A stretch of 64,000 nucleotides of DNA from positions 1,488,001 through 1,552,000 of the forward strand of contig OY770021.1 in the NCBI GenBank assembly GCA_963669315.1. The letters are read 5' to 3'. Positions 60,121 to 64,000 of this stretch are shown one piece after another. Under the pieces are notes generated by a model, which worked only from the letters and a program-made list of their open reading frames with translations, ran no database searches and was not told the origin of the DNA. Position 1 is the first letter of the stretch. The number at the start of each line of letters is the position of its first letter. Position numbers and translations under genes: made by a program. The DNA is from SZUA-547 sp963669315 (GTDB lineage: Bacteria > Pseudomonadota > Alphaproteobacteria > Rhodobacterales > Rhodobacteraceae).

Positions 60121-60368
60121 AAACCATGAGTAAGACGCTCCAGCCGTCCTACAGCCCGGCTCGCACGTTGGGACGCCTGCCATCGGTGAAGGCGAAGCGC
60201 GACGCCCTGCGGGGCATACACGGGGCGCAGAAGGGCGCGAGAGCCGCTGAGAAAGCGCTGGCGGACGCTCCGGGCCGCCCCGAAGTGGTGGAGGCCCGCC
60301 AGATGTTGAAGGAGGCGCAGGAGCGCCTGCGCTGGGCGTCTGACGCGCTGGAGGCCAGCCTGAAATAA
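60117..60368 (+). CDS. hypothetical 83-aa helical protein
   Basis: Not recognised. 83 aa, basic N-terminus and a long helix (GAQKGARAAEKALAD, EARQMLKEAQERLRWASDAL) likely to form a coiled coil. The 4-bp ATGA overlap and the terminator just after its stop make it the last gene of a three-gene early operon. Confidence 0.6.
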   Translation: MKTMSKTLQPSYSPARTLGRLPSVKAKRDALRGIHGAQKGARAAEKALADAPGRPEVVEARQMLKEAQERLRWASDALEASLK

Positions 60369-60370
60369 CG

Positions 60371-60412
60371 ACGACCCGCCGGGGGACGAAACCCGACGGG
60401 TCGTTTCTGTCT
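60371..60412 (+). terminator. intrinsic terminator of the alpA-like operon
   Basis: ACGACCCGCCGGG and CCCGACGGGTCGT pair at 12 of 13 positions around an 8-nt loop, followed by TTCTGTCTCTC. It starts 3 bp after the 83-aa gene stop. Confidence 0.8.
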
Positions 60413-60462
60413 CTCCGATACGCGCGCCCAAGTGCGTTATCTGGAATGGAGGAAGTCTACCA

Positions 60463-60942
60463 ATGAAATCTGATGACCGCAAAGGCGGCGCGCGCCGACA
60501 ACGGCTGGAGCGCGCCGAGCGCGATGCATGGCAGGCGTGGATCGACGCCGCGGCGGCCAATTACGCCATCAGGCTCTCAGACCTGACTGGCGTCGATCTG
60601 GAGCATAGCTACGACGCTTCGATTGGATTGTGGGGACCGAGCGGGAACTACCGCCTGTTCGACCACCCGTTCAGCTATCGCCGAGCCGGATCGCGATCCA
60701 AGAAAGGGCTGGTGCTTGCCGGTATGCCATACATCCCGGCCGCCGAGCAGATCATGACTGAAGGGTTCAACCCCGAATACATCGCCAAGACGCACGGTGT
60801 CGACATCTACCGGGATCAGGACCACCGCGCATGGTGGAACCCCGGTTTCACGCGCCTGTATCTCGCCACGGCGCTGCCAGTCGACATGAACCGCGTGAAG
60901 GAGATGCGGATCGAGTTGATCGCGGAGGGCCGTCGGGAATGA
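60463..60942 (+). CDS. hypothetical 159-aa protein upstream of the primase gene
   Basis: Not recognised. 159 aa, soluble, with a basic helical start (RRQRLERAERDAWQAW) and a mixed Trp/Tyr-rich region (GPSGNYRLFDHPFSYRRAG). GGAGGAAG precedes ATG 60463. Its stop overlaps the primase-polymerase start by 4 bp (ATGA), so it likely serves the same process: an accessory replication or regulatory factor. Confidence 0.65.
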   Translation: MKSDDRKGGARRQRLERAERDAWQAWIDAAAANYAIRLSDLTGVDLEHSYDASIGLWGPSGNYRLFDHPFSYRRAGSRSKKGLVLAGMPYIPAAEQIMTEGFNPEYIAKTHGVDIYRDQDHRAWWNPGFTRLYLATALPVDMNRVKEMRIELIAEGRRE

Positions 60943-63650
60943 GCGTCCAGAAGCACGACAGCGGCACCACGCCCGAACATCCGCCGTTTGCGCTGGCCTA
61001 TGAGAACGAACCGGGTGGCCTGCCGACCGGTCCGGTGTGGGACGTGATGAAGGCGCGCCCGGACTGGCTGATCTGGGCCGCCGTTTGGAACGAGGAAAAG
61101 AAGAAGTGGGACAAACCTCCCCGGCTGCCGAGACGGAAAGGCGTGGTCGACAGGAACAAGGCTGCGATCTTCACCTTCGATGAAGCCGTCGCCCACGCCC
61201 AAGAGGAAACGAAAAAGGCCGCGCGCCGGGGGCGCGTGGAGATATTTGGCGTCAGTTATTTCTGCCGCCCGGACAGCCCCGTCCGGGCTGGCGATCTCGA
61301 TGATCTGGACCAGCCTGAAAAGGCGAAGACGCTAAAGGCGCTCCTTGAACTGGGCGAGACCTACATCGAGAAATCGCCCAGCGGTAACGGGGTGCGCATC
61401 TGGATGAAGGTGCCAGCGAACGCCAACGGAGAATACGACGTCGGTTGGGCGAAGGCTGGGTATGAGTTCAGCGGCTCCGAAGGCAAGCACTTCACGTTCA
61501 CGGGCGCGTCAATCGGCGACACGCGCGAGATCAGGGAAGCGCCGGGATCGCTCGACACCCTGCGGCAAGGATACGCCGCCGCAAGAGGTGGGTCATCAAC
61601 GCGCAAGAAGGAACGACCCGAGGAGGATTGGGACCACTACTCAGGCGGTCTGTCGTCCAGCGACCGATCCGAGCAGGAGATGTTCGATCTGCACCTCGCC
61701 GCGATGCAGAACGATAGGGCGTATTGCGACGCCGTCCAAGGCGGCGACGAGGAACGCGCGAAGTCCAACACCTTCGACCGTTCCACCAAACTGATGCAGC
61801 ACGCAGCCGCCGCCAAGCGTCTCGGTTGGAGCATCAATGAGTGGGCATTCATCGTCGGCCGGGTCTGGAACATCGGCAGGGGACACCTCGACGGCCAGAC
61901 GAAGGGCAACAGCAACCCATATGCGCCTGACGGCCGTGACCGCGCTCTGGAGAGGGCGTGGAACCGTTGCACGGTCGACAGCGTCCAGCAGAAGGCCAGA
62001 CGGGCGGAGGCGCTGCGGAAAATGCCTGAACTACTGAAGGCAGCCATGGAAGCAGCTGAAGCCGCTGGCAGCACCTCTGAGGCCGATGACGAAGTGATTG
62101 ATGATGAAGACGACGGTGTCGACCTCCTGCGCCCTCCGGGAGCCGCTGGGGCGCTCGTAGACTGGGCGACCTCGTCCGGGGTCACTGACAACCCCTCCGC
62201 CGCTCTGGCGGGCGTGCTGGCGGGCCTGTCGGCCTCCATGGGCAACAACTACTTTGCCCGCGTCTATAGCGCCACGCCCACCGCGACGATGCTCTGGCTT
62301 CTCCTGTTGGGTGGATCGGGCAGCGGCAAGGAGAACGCGAGACGACTGGTGTACACGATCACACAACTGGCTGGACACCTCTCGGAGCATGAACTGGTCA
62401 TGCTGTCCGATCCCGCGAGCGACGCGGCAGTCCGGCAGGCGGTCTGCCCGCCCGGCAAGATCGGCTCCGACAATAAGACGCGGGCGAGAGCCTTGGTGCT
62501 GATGACGGATGAGATCGGCCGAAAGCTGGCATCCGCCGGAAAACGCCATAACGGAACCGGAGGCCGGATACACGAAATCGCAACGCTCGCGATGCAGGTG
62601 TACGGCTCTGGGTGCCAGACGTTGTTTAGCAAAGTGTACGCGAACCCCAAGAACACGATCCCGCCGCTGGCGCTGCCCAGCATGACCTGCATGAACACCT
62701 CGACCGAGGAGGAGTTCTGGGAAGCGATGGAGGAGGCCGACGCTCTGGGCGGCTATCTACCTCGCCACATCCTCATCAAAGGGCCAGCGACCGCTGAGAG
62801 CGTCGAGTTCGACCACGCGCCGGAGGAGATGCCCGAGGAGATCAAGCAGGCGCTGGCGAGGATCACCGGGCGCATCAAACACGCCGAGCATATCCGATTG
62901 GCCGCCGTGACGAACGCGATGCAGACCGAAGGCATGAACGCCGGGGTCATGGTGGACGCCGCCGAGGAGGCGACGGACGGCCTGATGGTCGAACTGGAGG
63001 GCGAGCATGTGATCGAAGTCCGTCCGACCACGGAGGCGCGCAAGTTGCTCGACGAGTTCCGCGTCGAACTGAACCGCATGAAGTCGGAGATCGACGAGCA
63101 AGGTCGGGCGCTACTGAACCGGGCGCTGGAAAACGCGATCCGCGTCGCGACGGTGATCGCCGTGTTCAACTGCCCGGACAACGCCCGCGCGCCGGAGATC
63201 GGCGTGGCCGAAGCGGACTGGGCGATCAGGATGATCAAAGACAGCACCGGCACACTGCGGAAAGAGGCCAAGGACAGGATCGCCGACAACATCGGCGACG
63301 AGATAGAGCGCAAGCTGCTCGACCTGATGTGGACGGAGATGGTCGCGAACAAGCGAGCGCCCAAGCGGAAGAAGAACGCGGCCGGGGTCGATCCGACCTT
63401 CGCCGCCGACGGCTGGGTCCGGGCGTCCACCGTCAAGAAGCGGTGCCGGAGCCGGAAGTGGAGCGGGCGCGATTTGACCGAAATCTGGAAAGACATGGTC
63501 GACGACGGTCAGATCGAAACCGTCGAGGTTCAGCACGATCAGTCCGGCCACCTGACCGACGAGAACGACAAGATGACGCGGGCGACACTTTACGCACGGT
63601 TGACCGCCAAAGGCGTCGCGGATCACAAAGATGGTTTAGCCCAGCCGTGA
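60939..63650 (+). CDS. primase-polymerase/DUF3987-type helicase-like replication protein
   Basis: 903 aa from ATG 60939. N-terminal prim-pol-like domain (about 35-215, NrS-1-like): RPDWLIWAAVW, the putative catalytic DLDDLD (119-124), SPSGNGVRIWM (146-156) and HFTFTG (184-189); then a PriCT-like helical region (about 245-365) and an acidic linker (about 381-394). The C-terminal half has Walker A GGSGSGKE (near 457), a Walker B-like LVLMTDEIG (near 518) and DUF3987-like helices. It is the replication initiator of the element. Family placement is by motif recognition. An upstream frame to 60831 overlaps the previous gene and is rejected. Confidence 0.82.
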   Translation: MSVQKHDSGTTPEHPPFALAYENEPGGLPTGPVWDVMKARPDWLIWAAVWNEEKKKWDKPPRLPRRKGVVDRNKAAIFTFDEAVAHAQEETKKAARRGRVEIFGVSYFCRPDSPVRAGDLDDLDQPEKAKTLKALLELGETYIEKSPSGNGVRIWMKVPANANGEYDVGWAKAGYEFSGSEGKHFTFTGASIGDTREIREAPGSLDTLRQGYAAARGGSSTRKKERPEEDWDHYSGGLSSSDRSEQEMFDLHLAAMQNDRAYCDAVQGGDEERAKSNTFDRSTKLMQHAAAAKRLGWSINEWAFIVGRVWNIGRGHLDGQTKGNSNPYAPDGRDRALERAWNRCTVDSVQQKARRAEALRKMPELLKAAMEAAEAAGSTSEADDEVIDDEDDGVDLLRPPGAAGALVDWATSSGVTDNPSAALAGVLAGLSASMGNNYFARVYSATPTATMLWLLLLGGSGSGKENARRLVYTITQLAGHLSEHELVMLSDPASDAAVRQAVCPPGKIGSDNKTRARALVLMTDEIGRKLASAGKRHNGTGGRIHEIATLAMQVYGSGCQTLFSKVYANPKNTIPPLALPSMTCMNTSTEEEFWEAMEEADALGGYLPRHILIKGPATAESVEFDHAPEEMPEEIKQALARITGRIKHAEHIRLAAVTNAMQTEGMNAGVMVDAAEEATDGLMVELEGEHVIEVRPTTEARKLLDEFRVELNRMKSEIDEQGRALLNRALENAIRVATVIAVFNCPDNARAPEIGVAEADWAIRMIKDSTGTLRKEAKDRIADNIGDEIERKLLDLMWTEMVANKRAPKRKKNAAGVDPTFAADGWVRASTVKKRCRSRKWSGRDLTEIWKDMVDDGQIETVEVQHDQSGHLTDENDKMTRATLYARLTAKGVADHKDGLAQP

Positions 63651-64000
63651 GAAAGCTACCAAATACGAGACCTTATTTGTGCGCCCCCACCCCTGTTTCG
63701 ACTGTTTTCGGGGGTCGGGTGTTGATTTCGAAGGGGACCGCGACACGGCCCTGAGAACGCGAAACGTGAACCCCACCGAAATTCCGAAAAAGCCCAGCAA
63801 TAATATATACTTATAATAAATATATATATGTACTATATACATATATATTACAGTTTATATATCTCTCTCTTAATTCTTCTCTCTCTTTTAAAGAGCGTTC
63901 GAAAAAGCACCCCCCACCCCACTGACTGGGCATTATGAGGTCGCGACCGCCGGGCGCGATCTGCGCGGCATTGAGGCAAACTCGCGTCTAGGTTGTGAAT
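63651..64000. other. AT-rich tract, candidate replication origin, after the primase gene
   Basis: After the primase stop no gene is supported to the window edge. About 63798-63890 is strongly AT-rich in an otherwise GC-rich genome: TATATA runs, an 11-bp inverted repeat ATATATATGTA-CTATA-TACATATATAT (63822-63848), a pyrimidine tract (CTCTCTCTTAATTCTTCTCTCTC, split) and a CTCTTT-T-AAAGAG palindrome (63883-63895). These fit a DNA-unwinding element of a replication origin next to its initiator gene. Confidence 0.6.

Larger units (their letters stand above)
56319..64000 (+). mobile_element. integrative element in tRNA-Leu (satellite or prophage-like), right end outside window
   Basis: From the tRNA-Leu rightward the content changes: a tyrosine integrase, small membrane proteins, AlpA-like and winged-helix regulators, and a primase-polymerase/helicase gene followed by an AT-rich tract. 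No structural phage genes are seen. I find no second copy of the tRNA 3' end, so attR lies beyond 64000. P4-like satellites share this order (int, accessory genes, alpA, primase/helicase, origin), but assignment to a named satellite family is inference. Confidence 0.82.

Noticed and set aside
63935..63994. Short plus-strand frame (MRSRPPGAIC...) at the right edge
   Set aside because: Only about 18 codons before a stop, no ribosome site; the next real gene lies outside the window.
63896..64000. Possible attR of the element near the right edge
   Set aside because: No copy of the tRNA-Leu T-arm/acceptor sequence is present in this stretch.
1..64000. CRISPR array, retron, toxin-antitoxin pair or diversity-generating element
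   Set aside because: No regularly spaced repeats, reverse transcriptase, typical toxin/antitoxin pair or template repeat was found by reading both strands.

Overview
The window is a high-GC alphaproteobacterial chromosome segment, most likely from Rhodobacterales or a close relative. Evidence for this is the EipB-like periplasmic protein, a CycM-like membrane-anchored cytochrome c, a DUF6324-type small protein, an MmcB-like nuclease fold, the Kdo/lipid A cluster downstream of a pmbA/cysQ pair, and a tRNA-His that lacks an encoded G-1 and has a G1:U72 pair with A73 (the atypical alphaproteobacterial type). No strain can be named from the sequence alone.

Positions 1-56.3 kb are mostly ordinary core genome. 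From the left: a truncated prs, rsmD, a peroxiredoxin, phhB, a FemAB-like acyltransferase and a GDPD; an envelope block (eipB-like, mlaA, mlaC); an M20 hydrolase, thioesterase, YjbQ, FkbM methyltransferase and TPR lipoprotein-like protein; ubiD, cfa and a MAPEG protein; tldE-cysQ-(decayed DUF4170)-DUF374 acyltransferase-waaA-lpxK, which builds the Kdo/lipid A core; a P460-like cytochrome; tRNA-His; a histidine kinase, oxidoreductase, mmcB and cysteine synthase-like gene; an ECF sigma factor translationally coupled to a YfbK-type vWA protein; and a five-gene yej-type peptide ABC operon with two binding proteins.

The middle (36-55 kb) has a cytochrome with three tandem haem domains, pheA, a LysR/SHMT-like divergent pair, an intact IS1182-family element that has split a small gene (4-bp target duplication, reading frame restored on paper), SRPBCC-nudC, the ffs-dnaX-ybaB-recR replication/repair block, radC, a short PstS-like lipoprotein, a flavin monooxygenase, pssA-psd, an acetate transporter, map-sfsA, and a CinA-type molybdopterin-binding protein.

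From 56.3 kb to the right edge lies an integrative element next to tRNA-Leu(UAA). It carries a tyrosine integrase, a three-gene overlapping operon of small membrane proteins on the opposite strand, an AlpA/excisionase-like regulator, a winged-helix phage-type protein, two unknown proteins, and a 903-residue primase-polymerase/helicase-like replication protein. That gene is followed directly by a strongly AT-rich, palindrome-containing tract that looks like a replication origin. This is the layout of a P4-like satellite or a small replicating prophage. The right attachment site is not in the window. This element is the best candidate for something undescribed, particularly the membrane-protein operon, the ATAGGGG motifs shared by the att/int and alpA control regions, and the replication module.
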